Shown here: positions 1-8,310 of the stretch, piece after piece | Position numbering within the stretch: the first letter of the stretch is position 1 | Layout: each line of letters opens with the position of its first letter | DNA from: Candidatus Saccharimonadota bacterium | Lineage (GTDB): Bacteria > Patescibacteriota > Saccharimonadia > Saccharimonadales > UBA4665 | Direction of reading: 5' to 3' | Length of the DNA stretch: 39,261 bases | Assembly: GCA_018062785.1 (NCBI GenBank) | Contig: JAGORO010000007.1 | Coordinates: 1-39,261 of the forward strand | Notes under the pieces: model-generated | Seen by the model: the letters and a program-made list of their open reading frames with translations, nothing else | Databases searched by the model: none | Told to the model about the DNA's origin: nothing | Position numbers and translations under genes: made by a program

Positions 1-160
1 TTGGCACTTCAAGAGGTGGGAATTGAACGCCTGTTGCCGGAGGCTACAGGGTGAGACGTGCCTGTGGCACGTCGCAAGGGAGCCCACTCTTGCGAACTTG
101 TTTGCAAAGATGTGGCGACGGGCTCGCCGAAGGTGAGTCAATTCCCCTTGGGATCACCAT
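1..160 (+). ncRNA. Structured CCA-ended element, copy A (5' end cut by the window)
   Basis: Five helices can be drawn by eye. P1 pairs 18-26 with 138-146 (9 perfect pairs). P2 is 30-34/46-50 with an inner GCC/GGC. P3 is 55-62/66-73 with loop TGT. P4 lies within 83-114 and is less regular. P5 is 123-128/132-137 with loop GAA. After P1 the sequence reads like the 3' half of a tRNA: a T-loop from position 55 (TCAATTC), a T-stem strand, a 7-nt acceptor strand, A73 and CCA at 157-159. A terminator follows. The matching tRNA 5' half is not visible. The helix order and P5 sequence recur at 38947-39089, and the architecture recurs at 11095-11226. It could be a T-loop intron or an end remnant of an integrative element. 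Function unknown. Confidence 0.5.
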
Positions 161-198
161 AAAATGCTCACCGAAAGGTGGGCTTTTTTCATGGTGAT
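153..198 (+). terminator. Intrinsic terminator with an outer stem into the CCA end
   Basis: A GCTCACC/GGTGGGC hairpin (166-172/177-183, loop GAAA) is followed by six T. An outer 8-bp arm pairs ATCACCAT (153-160, containing the CCA end of element A) with ATGGTGAT (191-198). It ends the RNA of element A before the pyk promoter. Confidence 0.8.
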
Positions 199-234
199 GG
201 GCGGCGTATCTTGCGCTACATAAGCATAAGCAAG

Positions 235-240
235 TACACT
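235..240 (+). promoter_or_regulatory. -10 box for pyk (leaderless type)
   Basis: TACACT ends 7 nt before the pyk ATG and no Shine-Dalgarno sequence lies between. This is the spacing seen at many genes in the window and suggests a leaderless mRNA. Confidence 0.55.
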
Positions 241-247
241 AATAGTC

Positions 248-1687
248 ATGGCAGATTCTAAGAAAAGGAAAAACGTATCACTTTCTGAGTATAAGCGTAC
301 GAAAATTATTGCTACGGTTGGGCCCTCTACCAACAGCTACAAGCAAATCAAGGCCCTGATAGACGCTGGTGCAAATGGTATCAGGCTTAATTTTAGTCAT
401 GGCACACACGAAGAGCGCGTGCAGCAAATTGCGTGGATCCGTAAGGCGAGCCATGAGACAGGAAAGCCAATCGCAATCATACAAGATCTTCAAGGTCCCA
501 AGATACGGCTCGGAGACTTCGACGGGGTCGTGCCGGTGCAGAAGGGTCAATCATTGAGGCTCCAGTTCGATGCGGATTACGCGGCTACTGGGATATTGCC
601 GACACAGTATGATCTTGCGAAAAAGGTAAAACGAGGAGAGAGGCTATTGCTGGCTGACGGCCGTCTCCATACGCATATTACGAGCGTCAAAGACGGGACT
701 GTACACGTCCGTACCGAGAATGATGGTGTTCTGCTTCAGAGAAAAGGCATAAACCTTCCCGATACAGACTTTGAAGGCGATGTTATTACTGCAAAAGATA
801 GAGCAGATTTGGCGTTTGGCAGCGAACAAGATATTGATTACGTTGCGATGAGCTTTATTCAAACTCCTAAGGATATTCGGGCCATAAAAAGGATTATTCA
901 CAACCTCGGAAGCCCCCGCGCTGTCATTGCTAAGATAGAGACCAAGATGGCGGTAGAGAATCTAGAGGAGATCATCCAAGAAGCAGACGCTATCATGGTG
1001 GCTAGGGGTGACCTTGCGGTGGAGACATTGCCAGAGAGTGTGCCAATCGTACAGCGAAAGATTATTGGTTTGGGGCTTAAGCACCGCAAGCCAACGGTAG
1101 TTGCGACGCAGATGCTTGCGAGTATGACTGAAGCGCCCGAACCAACGCGCGCAGAAGTCTCGGACATCGCCACTGCAGTATTGGTTGGGGCGGATTGCGT
1201 TATGCTCAGCGACGAAACCGCAAGCGGTAGGTATCCCGTAGAGGCGGTCGAGGTAATGAAGCGAGTCATTATGTACACGCAATCACACCCGCCGCTTCAT
1301 ACCGACTTTTCTCCTGTTTTTGAGCCTGCAAATACAAAAGAGCTCGCAATAAGTCGGGGAGTTATTAGCTTGGCAAACAGTATCCAAGCGAAAGCGATCG
1401 TTGCCGAAACAAAAACTGGCGCAACAGCTGTTCAAATTGCCTGCGAACGGCCAGGTATACCAGTGATTGCAGTTACGGATGTCGAGCGCACCGCGAACCA
1501 GTTGGCAATCGTCTTTGACATCAAATCGTACGTACGTCCTGCTGGTCGCGAAGCAGCAACTAAAATGACCGATTTTTTGCAGAAAAACAAAGTTTTCAAA
1601 AAAGGCGATATTATCGTAACTGCCAGTGGCCAATATCCTGGTGTTGTCGGCACCACCGATACGATAAAAGTGCGCCAGTTACTGTAG
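248..1687 (+). CDS. pyk: Pyruvate kinase
   Basis: Catalyses phosphoenolpyruvate + ADP to pyruvate + ATP, the last ATP-yielding step of glycolysis, in the cytoplasm. At 479 aa it has normal length. The barrel opens with the typical KIIATVGPSTNS and RLNFSHG segments. IQDLQGPKIRLGDF leads into the B domain. The metal/substrate segment AKIETKMAVENLEEII and VARGDLAVE follow, then ATQMLASM and MLSDETASGRYPVEAVEVM. The C-terminal ~120 residues form the usual alpha/beta domain. It is first of three glycolytic genes on the same strand (pyk, pgk, tpiA). The start is supported by the -10 box 7 nt upstream. Its own promoter lies after a terminator, so it is probably not cotranscribed with the upstream structured element. 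Confidence 0.97.
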   Translation: MADSKKRKNVSLSEYKRTKIIATVGPSTNSYKQIKALIDAGANGIRLNFSHGTHEERVQQIAWIRKASHETGKPIAIIQDLQGPKIRLGDFDGVVPVQKGQSLRLQFDADYAATGILPTQYDLAKKVKRGERLLLADGRLHTHITSVKDGTVHVRTENDGVLLQRKGINLPDTDFEGDVITAKDRADLAFGSEQDIDYVAMSFIQTPKDIRAIKRIIHNLGSPRAVIAKIETKMAVENLEEIIQEADAIMVARGDLAVETLPESVPIVQRKIIGLGLKHRKPTVVATQMLASMTEAPEPTRAEVSDIATAVLVGADCVMLSDETASGRYPVEAVEVMKRVIMYTQSHPPLHTDFSPVFEPANTKELAISRGVISLANSIQAKAIVAETKTGATAVQIACERPGIPVIAVTDVERTANQLAIVFDIKSYVRPAGREAATKMTDFLQKNKVFKKGDIIVTASGQYPGVVGTTDTIKVRQLL

Positions 1688-1774
1688 TCAGCGGCAGGGT
1701 GGGTAGTGTATAGTTATAGCATAAGAAGTATCGGATGCTAGCTAGGAAGGTGTGATCGAGGTGGGTTCGGACGA

Positions 1775-3064
1775 ATGAGTTTTGCGAAAAAAACAATGCG
1801 AGAATGTGATCTGGTGGGTAAGCGAGTGCTGTTAAGGGCGGATTATAATGTGCCACTCGACGAAAAAGGGGCTATAGTTGATGACTATCGAGTTCGTCAG
1901 AGTATTCCAACCATAGAGTACTTGCTTGAACAGGGTGCTAGTATTCTCATATGCTCTCACCTAGGGCGTCCAGACGGTAAGCCGAATGATACAGAAAGCC
2001 TTTTTCCGGTCGCAAAATGTCTCCAAGATTTGCTCGGGAGACCTGTTACTTTTGTGGCAGATTGTGTCGGCGAGCGTGCTGAAAAAATAGCTGCGAGTAT
2101 GAAGCCCGGTGCTATTGTTTTGCTCGAAAACCTTCGGTTTCATGCGGGTGAGGAAGCAAACGACACCGAGTTTGCTCGCCAACTCGCTGCCTTAGCTCAG
2201 GTTTTTGTCCAGGATGGATTTGGCGTGGTGCACCGTGCGCATGCGAGCACTGATGCTGTTACAAAATTTCTGCCATCAGTTGCTGGGCTATTGCTGGAGC
2301 GCGAGGTAGACACCATAACGCGCGTTATGGAAAACCCAGAGCGTCCTTTGATCGCAGTCGTTGGCGGGGCTAAGATTGCCGATAAAATCGAAATTTTGCA
2401 GCGATTTATACAGATTGCCGACGTCGTGGCAGTAGGTGGCGCAATGGCAAATACGTTCTTGCAGGCTTCTGGCCTTGCGGTGGCTAAAAGCAAAACCGAT
2501 ACCGAAGATCTGCCCCTAGCCAAGGAAATTCTTTTTACGGCACGCAAGGAAAGCAAAAAAAGAGACTTCGTTTTTTACCTTCCTCAGGATGGTGTTGTGG
2601 CAAATAAGCTAGACTCAACAGTTCAGACTCGGATTGTTGACTGGAGCGCGAATGTGATCGCCGATATCGAAAGCTATCCGAAGCGGCCGTCTCATGATTC
2701 AAATCGCCTCCGCTCTGACGAGATGATCTTGGACATTGGGCCGTTCAGCGGTGCATTCATCGCCGGAATGATACAACTTGCAGGTACGGTCGTATGGAAC
2801 GGTGCTATGGGTGTGACCGAGACCAAAGGATTACAAGGTCCTGTAGGTCCCTTTGCGCATGGTACAGAACTACTGACAGAGGCAATGCTGGGACAGTTTG
2901 GCAATAAGCCCTTTACGGTTGTCGGCGGGGGAGATACGGTCGGGTACATCGAAGATAGAGGTTTGGTTGCTATTTTTGACCATGTATCCACTGGTGGTGG
3001 TGCGAGTCTAGAGTTGATGAGTGGACGGACCTTGCCAGGCGTTGCAGCACTGGAGGACGCGTAA
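1775..3064 (+). CDS. pgk: Phosphoglycerate kinase
   Basis: Transfers phosphate from 1,3-bisphosphoglycerate to ADP. At 429 aa it is longer than the usual ~395-400. Visible motifs are RADYNVPLD, SHLGRPDG, ENLRFH, HRAHASTDAV, GGAKIADKI, WNGAMGVTE, VGGGDT and STGGGASLELMSG. The extra length appears to lie mainly in the C-terminal half, around the segment containing ESYPKRPSHDSNRLRSDE. The canonical DAFG-x-x-HRAHAS segment reads DGFGVVHRAHAS. The gap from pyk is 87 nt and includes a TATAGT-like box near 1710. No leaderless box abuts this ATG, so it may be translated from a purine-rich leader (GAGGTGGG). tpiA follows 42 nt downstream. Confidence 0.96.
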   Translation: MSFAKKTMRECDLVGKRVLLRADYNVPLDEKGAIVDDYRVRQSIPTIEYLLEQGASILICSHLGRPDGKPNDTESLFPVAKCLQDLLGRPVTFVADCVGERAEKIAASMKPGAIVLLENLRFHAGEEANDTEFARQLAALAQVFVQDGFGVVHRAHASTDAVTKFLPSVAGLLLEREVDTITRVMENPERPLIAVVGGAKIADKIEILQRFIQIADVVAVGGAMANTFLQASGLAVAKSKTDTEDLPLAKEILFTARKESKKRDFVFYLPQDGVVANKLDSTVQTRIVDWSANVIADIESYPKRPSHDSNRLRSDEMILDIGPFSGAFIAGMIQLAGTVVWNGAMGVTETKGLQGPVGPFAHGTELLTEAMLGQFGNKPFTVVGGGDTVGYIEDRGLVAIFDHVSTGGGASLELMSGRTLPGVAALEDA

Positions 3065-3095
3065 TATAAGATTGCACATTAGAAGGAAGTGATTA

Positions 3096-3101
3096 TATAC
3101 T
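3096..3101 (+). promoter_or_regulatory. -10 box for tpiA
   Basis: TATACT ends 5 nt before a GTG codon at 3107. This supports a GTG leaderless start over the ATG at 3116. Confidence 0.5.
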
Positions 3102-3106
3102 AAAGC

Positions 3107-3907
3107 GTGAGCAGTATGGAAAAGAAGATACTTATCGTAGGCAACTGGAAAATGCACCTCAATACACAGCAGGCGAGTGTTTTAGCGCACCGACTGCACG
3201 AAACTATCCAAAAGCGACGTGACGTCGAGGTGGTGATTGCGCCGAGCATGCTCACCCTGCAGCCGCTTAGTCACGAAATTGATAGGCGGCGTTTTCGGCT
3301 GTGCGCCCAGAATGCTCATCCCCAAGACGAAGGTGCGTTTACGGGTGAAGTTAGCTTCGCTATGCTAGGAGAACTGGCGCACTATTGCCTCGTTGGTCAC
3401 TCGGCTCGCCGACTTTACTTTGGCGAAACCGATGATTTTATACGAGATAAGGTAGCGGCTGCGGTTAGAAATGAGATAGTGCCCATTATATGTGTCGGCG
3501 AAACAAGAATTGAGCGCGAGGCAGGCGAGAGCCGAAAAGTCTTGAGCAACCAAATCACAACTGCCCTTATGAACGTGACAAGTTCGGATCTAGAAAATGT
3601 TGTCATAGCATATGAGCCGGTTTGGGCAATATCTACATTTGACGGTATTCTTGCTAAGCCAGAAGACGTCGAAGAGGCAATCACATTTATTCGCAAGCAA
3701 ATCGCCAGCTTGTACGGCGCTCGTTCGGCAGCGAAAGTCCGCATACTGTATGGCGGAAGCGTGAACGAACATGACGCAGCTAACTATTTGCGTGTCGACG
3801 GCGTAGACGGCGTGTTGGTGGGTGCCGCGAGTATCAACTACAAGCAGTTCAGCAAAATTGCTGAGGTTGCGTATGGTATTAGTATCGAGAAGGCATCTAA
3901 AAAGTAA
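3107..3907 (+). CDS. tpiA: Triosephosphate isomerase with a substituted GHSERR motif
   Basis: Interconverts dihydroxyacetone phosphate and glyceraldehyde-3-phosphate. At 266 aa the barrel is complete: GNWKMHLN with the active-site Lys, GHS with the electrophilic His, AYEPVWAIS with the catalytic Glu, and phosphate-binding ILYGGSVN and GVLVGAAS. One oddity is that the near-invariant GHSERR motif reads GHSARR (codon GCT at about 3396), so the Glu that normally contacts the catalytic Lys is Ala. The start is ambiguous. GTG at 3107 fits the upstream -10 box, while ATG at 3116 gives the more conventional N-terminus MEKKILIVGNWKM. The stop overlaps the next gene's ATG by 1 nt (TAATG), implying translational coupling. 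Confidence 0.95.
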   Translation: MSSMEKKILIVGNWKMHLNTQQASVLAHRLHETIQKRRDVEVVIAPSMLTLQPLSHEIDRRRFRLCAQNAHPQDEGAFTGEVSFAMLGELAHYCLVGHSARRLYFGETDDFIRDKVAAAVRNEIVPIICVGETRIEREAGESRKVLSNQITTALMNVTSSDLENVVIAYEPVWAISTFDGILAKPEDVEEAITFIRKQIASLYGARSAAKVRILYGGSVNEHDAANYLRVDGVDGVLVGAASINYKQFSKIAEVAYGISIEKASKK

Positions 3908-4611
3908 TGCCCGCCGAAAATTCTGAGTCAGAGTTTGAGAATCGCCAAGTGATGGATGTTTCAACGCCCGGTGAGGGTGTACCCACTCCCACGGCTCGCC
4001 CAATTATTGTCCAGAGTCGTTCGATGGTAAATGCAGACCCAATGGTTGCACGCCAGCGAGATGCAAGGCGTGTTCCCGAAGATTCGTTACGTGCCTCTGA
4101 AGATACGACACAAGAAAAGTCCGCAACACAACCTAAAGATGGTGAGGACGGTGCAGTCGCTCCACCTACGCCAACAGAAGACAAGCTAGCAGAGGAGCCT
4201 GCATCGCACGAGCATGCGGTGTCGCCGACGGCTAGCTCACACAAGAAAAAAACACTCGCTCCAACCGATTTGCCTAATGAAAGCAAGGCGACCGATGTAC
4301 CAACAGCAAGTACTGGTGTTGGTCCCGAAAACCAAGTCGAGGAAAATGAAGCGCTCGAAAACTTGCGCCAGAGGTTCCAAGGTGAAAAAGTGCCAGATTC
4401 CGAACTAGAATCGTCCAAGCGAGAAGCGGAGCTGCTGTCACACCTCGAAGATGACACATACACCCTTCAGATTCACAAAAAAAAAGGTCACTTCGAAAGA
4501 GTGCTTTTGGTCGTTTTGGTCGTAGGCTTGCTGCTACTGATAGGCATAAACGTTGCGCTAGACTTAGGCACTATTAGCATCCCCGGCATTCCTCACACCA
4601 ACTTTTTATAG
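3907..4611 (+). CDS. Uncharacterised C-terminally membrane-anchored protein
   Basis: A 234-aa protein of no family I recognise. Residues 1 to about 185 are low-complexity, rich in Glu, Ser, Thr, Pro and Ala, and probably disordered. Around residue 190 comes a basic patch (HKKKGHFER), followed by one strongly hydrophobic helix at about 195-217 and a short tail of ~17 residues. This suggests a tail-anchored protein with a long cytoplasmic N-terminus, or an exported tail if the topology is inverted. It is coupled to tpiA by a 1-nt overlap and ends just before the helicase gene. No function can be assigned from the sequence. Confidence 0.8.
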   Translation: MPAENSESEFENRQVMDVSTPGEGVPTPTARPIIVQSRSMVNADPMVARQRDARRVPEDSLRASEDTTQEKSATQPKDGEDGAVAPPTPTEDKLAEEPASHEHAVSPTASSHKKKTLAPTDLPNESKATDVPTASTGVGPENQVEENEALENLRQRFQGEKVPDSELESSKREAELLSHLEDDTYTLQIHKKKGHFERVLLVVLVVGLLLLIGINVALDLGTISIPGIPHTNFL

Positions 4612-4623
4612 CCCTAGCCGTGC

Positions 4624-4629
4624 TAGAAT
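4624..4629 (+). promoter_or_regulatory. -10 box for the UvrD/PcrA helicase gene
   Basis: TAGAAT lies 6 nt before the GTG start at 4636, in the recurrent leaderless arrangement. Confidence 0.5.
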
Positions 4630-4635
4630 GAATGG

Positions 4636-6825
4636 GTGCAAGATATTCTAGAGGGTTTGAATCCCGAGCAAAAAAGGGCTGTGTTGGCAACAAACGGACC
4701 GCTACTAATTCAGGCGGGTGCGGGGAGTGGCAAGACAAAAACATTGACGCATCGTATTGCGTATATGATCCAATCGGGCCAAGCGACCCAAGACAGCATC
4801 TTGGCGGTCACATTTACCAACAAGGCTGCTCGCGAAATGAGAGAACGCGTCTGGGCACTGATGGGTTATGGCAGCGAGACGGCCTCCCAGAAAGACGTGC
4901 CGCGTATGTTCATGCCGTGGATGGGGACGTTTCACTCGATTTGTGTGCGCTTACTTCGGCTCGACGGCGAATACGTAGGTGTGCCTAAAAATTTTGTTAT
5001 TTTTGACGAGGCCGATAGGCAGAGTATTGTGAAGTCGATTTCGAAGCGTCTTGGTATCGACGAAAAAACCTATCCTGCCCGAGTAATCTCCAGCCAAATT
5101 AGTAGTGCAAAAAATGACTTGATAGACCCAGAGAGTTTCGCTAGTCATGCTAGAACACCATCTGGCCAAGTGGCAGCCGAAGTGTTCCCGCTATACGAAA
5201 AGGCCTTGCACGATGCAAAGGCGCTCGACTTTGATGATCTGATTGGCAAAACAGTTTTGCTACTCGAAAAACATACCAATGTGCGTGAGCGTTGGCAACG
5301 ACAATTCACGCATATTATGATAGACGAGTACCAAGATACCAATACCGCACAGTATCGTTTGGTTAAGTTACTGACTGGCCAGCAGCAAAATATTGCTGTA
5401 GTCGGCGACGATTGGCAGTCTATCTACTCTTGGAGAGGGGCAGATTTTAAGAATATTCTAAACTTCGAACGAGATTACAAGGACTGTACGGTTATTGCAC
5501 TCGAACAAAACTATCGAAGTACGGCACATATCCTCAACGCTGCTCACGGCATCATTACCAAAAATCAACATCGTTCAGACAAGAAGCTGTGGACAGCGAG
5601 TGAGGAGGGTCTAAAGGTCCAAGTACGCCAACTTGCAAGCGAACGTGCGGAAGCAGAAGCAATTGTGCGGCAGGTGAGACGGGCGAATGATCAGGGCCAA
5701 CGAGAGCTAAAGGATTTTGCCGTACTGTATCGTACCAATGCGCAAAGCCGGACGGTCGAAGAGGCTTTTTTGCAGTACGGTGTGCCGTACCGCATCGTGG
5801 GCGGAGTTCGGTTCTACGATCGAAAAGAGATTAAAGATTTGTTGGCGTACCTTCGCTTACTGTACCAGCCAGAGGACGTAGCTAGTTTTCAGCGTATTGT
5901 AAATGTGCCAACTCGTGGTATTGGGGTGGCGAGCCTAGGCAAGTTTAACCAGTATGCAGTAGAGGTAGGGTCACTCGAACGCGCTCTTGTTGAAATTGAA
6001 GGCAGCTCTATAACCGGCAAAGCAAAAAAGGGGTTTATTGAGCTTCGTGATATTTTGGTAAGCTTACGCAGGAGTGTCGATGATATTGCACCAGATCTGG
6101 TACTTGATTCGCTTGTGAAGCGACTCAAGTACCTAGCATTTTTAGACGACAAAACACCACAAGGCGAAAGCAGACAAGAAAACGTGCGTGAACTCATCGG
6201 TGTGGCGGCAAATTATCAAGAAGTAGGCCTGAGTGGCTTCCTAGAAGAAATGGCACTACTCTCTGATGTTGATACGGCCAGTTTTGGTGACAATGTTGTG
6301 ACGCTCATGACGCTCCATGCCGCTAAGGGGCTAGAGTTCCCCGTTGTGTGTATGGTAGGTCTTGAGGAAAGTGTTTTGCCGCATAGTCGGGCTTTGTATG
6401 ATCAGTCGGAGATGGAAGAAGAGCGTAGGCTGTGTTACGTAGGCATGACAAGAGCCCGCGAAGAATTGTATATGTTCTACACGCTGCGAAGAGCCCTATA
6501 TGGAGGGGTGCAACATAACATTCCGAGTCGGTTCCTGTCCGAAATCGATGCCGCATATGTCGAACACACGACGATAGCGCCGACGTTTGGACGCATGGAG
6601 TTCGAGGATGTACCCAACGAATTCATTGATATACCTGCCCAGCCGAAACTCTCCGATAACGAGCCAAGATACGTCGAAGACTTTGTGGAGGGTGACACCG
6701 TAGAGCATCAATTGTTTGGTCGAGGTACGATCGTGGAGATGGACGGTGATGTTGCCGCCATCTACTTTAGTGGCAAGGGTGTTAAAAAACTTAACACTGC
6801 CTTCGCTCCACTCAAGAAGCTATAG
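4636..6825 (+). CDS. pcrA: UvrD/PcrA-type superfamily 1 DNA helicase
   Basis: ATP-dependent 3'-5' DNA helicase of the UvrD/PcrA/Rep group, acting in excision repair, replication restart and removal of recombination filaments. All the diagnostic motifs are visible: the Q-motif region LNPEQKRAV, Walker A AGAGSGKTKTLTHR, DEYQDTN, GDDWQSIYSWRGAD, LEQNYRS, VLYRTNAQSR, TLHAAKGLEFPVV and YVGMTRARE. The C-terminal region carries the Tudor-like tail typical of PcrA (EGDTVEHQLFGRGTIVEM). At 729 aa it is full length. The GTG start is supported by the -10 box 6 nt upstream and by the normal N-terminus LNPEQ. Whether it is UvrD or PcrA in strict orthology cannot be settled here. Confidence 0.95.
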   Translation: MQDILEGLNPEQKRAVLATNGPLLIQAGAGSGKTKTLTHRIAYMIQSGQATQDSILAVTFTNKAAREMRERVWALMGYGSETASQKDVPRMFMPWMGTFHSICVRLLRLDGEYVGVPKNFVIFDEADRQSIVKSISKRLGIDEKTYPARVISSQISSAKNDLIDPESFASHARTPSGQVAAEVFPLYEKALHDAKALDFDDLIGKTVLLLEKHTNVRERWQRQFTHIMIDEYQDTNTAQYRLVKLLTGQQQNIAVVGDDWQSIYSWRGADFKNILNFERDYKDCTVIALEQNYRSTAHILNAAHGIITKNQHRSDKKLWTASEEGLKVQVRQLASERAEAEAIVRQVRRANDQGQRELKDFAVLYRTNAQSRTVEEAFLQYGVPYRIVGGVRFYDRKEIKDLLAYLRLLYQPEDVASFQRIVNVPTRGIGVASLGKFNQYAVEVGSLERALVEIEGSSITGKAKKGFIELRDILVSLRRSVDDIAPDLVLDSLVKRLKYLAFLDDKTPQGESRQENVRELIGVAANYQEVGLSGFLEEMALLSDVDTASFGDNVVTLMTLHAAKGLEFPVVCMVGLEESVLPHSRALYDQSEMEEERRLCYVGMTRAREELYMFYTLRRALYGGVQHNIPSRFLSEIDAAYVEHTTIAPTFGRMEFEDVPNEFIDIPAQPKLSDNEPRYVEDFVEGDTVEHQLFGRGTIVEMDGDVAAIYFSGKGVKKLNTAFAPLKKL

Positions 6826-6864
6826 TGTGGTCCGGCCCCAAATCGACAAGTCAATTTGCTATAC

Positions 6865-6870
6865 TATAGT
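6865..6870 (+). promoter_or_regulatory. -10 box for the RpfB-like gene
   Basis: TATAGT (overlapping an upstream TATACT) ends 6 nt before the ATG at 6877. This selects that start over the in-frame TTG at 6856, which would lie inside the promoter. Confidence 0.5.
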
Positions 6871-6876
6871 GAGTAT

Positions 6877-8241
6877 ATGGCAGCAAAAACGAGGGTAACG
6901 ATACTGAAGGCAGATGTAACTGCGCCAAAAAAACGTCAAACTGTGTTGACGCCTGAAGCCTCGCACCACAAAACGGTTGAAGCCAAAAAACATCAGGTAG
7001 AGCCAGCAAACAGTGCTGAGCTTTTCGGGGCTACCGACCTGAATGATAAAAAGACATTTTGGCAGCGTCTTCATGACCACCCGGCAGGTTATGCATTGGC
7101 GGCATTTTGTATACTGCTGTTGTTTTTTGCAGGATGGGCGGTGTTTGCGCGACGCAATCAGATTGGTGCGTTCAACACCGAGCAAACTTCGCGGATTATC
7201 ATTCTGGAGCATGATGGTCAAAAAGTAACACTCCCCACCGACGCCAAAACGGTCGGCGAGCTACTTGAGCGTCGCGGTATAAAGCTCAAAAAGGGTGATC
7301 GTGTCGAGCCAGATAGCAATGAGCGCATTGTGCAGGACAACTTTCTCGTCCATGTCTACCGCGCCGAACCCGTAACAGTCATTGACGGTGCGGCAAAAAC
7401 AATCGCACTTAGTGCTGGCGAAACAGCAAGAAGCGCGGTACGTGCCTCGGGAATTACCCTGTATCCAGAGGATATTGTGCGCGATCAGTGGCAAGAAAAC
7501 ATCGTGACCAGCACTAGCTTCGGTAACACCTATGTAATTACTAGGGCTACGCCCGTTGAACTTTCGATGTATGACCATCCATCTACGGTCCGTACACAAG
7601 CCAAGACTGTTGGTGAGTTAGTTCAGCAAAAGGGCATAAAGCTCGGCAAAGAGGATTATCTCAAACCTGTCGCCACGACGCCAATTACCCCAGGTATGAA
7701 AGTTATCGTTAATCGTAACGGCATACGTACGGTAACGCTCACCGAAGATGTGCCACCGCCACAAGAGGTGGTAACAGACACCTCACTTACATTTGGTGCG
7801 ACTGCAGTGCGACAAGAAGGCTCGCCTGGCAAGCGTAATCAAACGTACGAAATAAATATTCAGAATGGCGAAGAGGTAAGTAGGCGACTCGTTCAGTCGG
7901 TTACGACGGTCGAGCCGGTCAAGCGCATTGTGGCAAGGGGGAGCACCTCCAATGTGCCGGCGAGCAAACAGGCTGTGCTGGCAGCGGCAGGGGTTAGTCC
8001 GGCAGATTACGCCTACGTAGACTACATATTTTCTCACGAATCCGGATGGAACGCGGCGGCCGCAAGCCGTAATGGGTACTACGGTCTTGGGCAAACGAGT
8101 CTAGGTAAGCTTAGTAGTGCTTGCCCAAATTGGGCAAATGACCCCGTCTGCCAAACAAGACTATTTACGGGCTATGCCACGGGTCGATACGGAAGCTGGG
8201 CGGGGGCTTACGACTATTGGCTCTCGCATCGTTGGTGGTAG
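6877..8241 (+). CDS. RpfB-like cell-wall protein (DUF348 x3, G5, transglycosylase-like)
   Basis: Probable surface-anchored peptidoglycan hydrolase. A basic cytoplasmic N-terminus is followed by one transmembrane helix at about residues 70-91. Three DUF348 (YabE-type) repeats come next, each with a phrase like KTVGELLERRGIKL. A G5 domain (about 300-350) contains RNQTYEINIQNGEEVSRRLV. The last ~80 residues form a lysozyme-like domain with HESGWNAAAASRNGYYGLGQ, where the Glu is the likely catalytic acid, and end in AYDYWLSHRWW. This order matches actinobacterial RpfB and is related to Bacillus YabE. rsmA lies 69 nt downstream, a neighbourhood also known from Actinobacteria and Firmicutes. The likely role is remodelling its own or a host cell's wall; that is inference. 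Confidence 0.88.
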   Translation: MAAKTRVTILKADVTAPKKRQTVLTPEASHHKTVEAKKHQVEPANSAELFGATDLNDKKTFWQRLHDHPAGYALAAFCILLLFFAGWAVFARRNQIGAFNTEQTSRIIILEHDGQKVTLPTDAKTVGELLERRGIKLKKGDRVEPDSNERIVQDNFLVHVYRAEPVTVIDGAAKTIALSAGETARSAVRASGITLYPEDIVRDQWQENIVTSTSFGNTYVITRATPVELSMYDHPSTVRTQAKTVGELVQQKGIKLGKEDYLKPVATTPITPGMKVIVNRNGIRTVTLTEDVPPPQEVVTDTSLTFGATAVRQEGSPGKRNQTYEINIQNGEEVSRRLVQSVTTVEPVKRIVARGSTSNVPASKQAVLAAAGVSPADYAYVDYIFSHESGWNAAAASRNGYYGLGQTSLGKLSSACPNWANDPVCQTRLFTGYATGRYGSWAGAYDYWLSHRWW

Positions 8242-8298
8242 GCCGGCATTTTTTGCATACATAACATGGCTCGACTCGTACAAAACTAACAGGGGTGG

Positions 8299-8304
8299 TA
8301 TACT
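8299..8304 (+). promoter_or_regulatory. Extended -10 box for rsmA
   Basis: TGGTATACT (extended -10) ends 6 nt before the GTG start at 8311, with no room for a ribosome-binding site. Confidence 0.6.
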
Positions 8305-8310
8305 GGTTTT

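Noticed and set aside
1-160. Ordinary intact tRNA gene or RNase P RNA
   Set aside because: No matching 5' acceptor or anticodon arm is present in the window, and the conserved RNase P motifs are absent.
1-247. Element A as a riboswitch controlling pyk
   Set aside because: It ends in a CCA-like end and a strong terminator, and pyk has its own -10 box 7 nt before its ATG. No known riboswitch consensus was recognised.
898-1278. Antisense ORFs inside pyk, pgk, xfp, SulP and other long genes
   Set aside because: They lack start signals and family motifs and are opposite-strand or frame shadows of strongly conserved genes.
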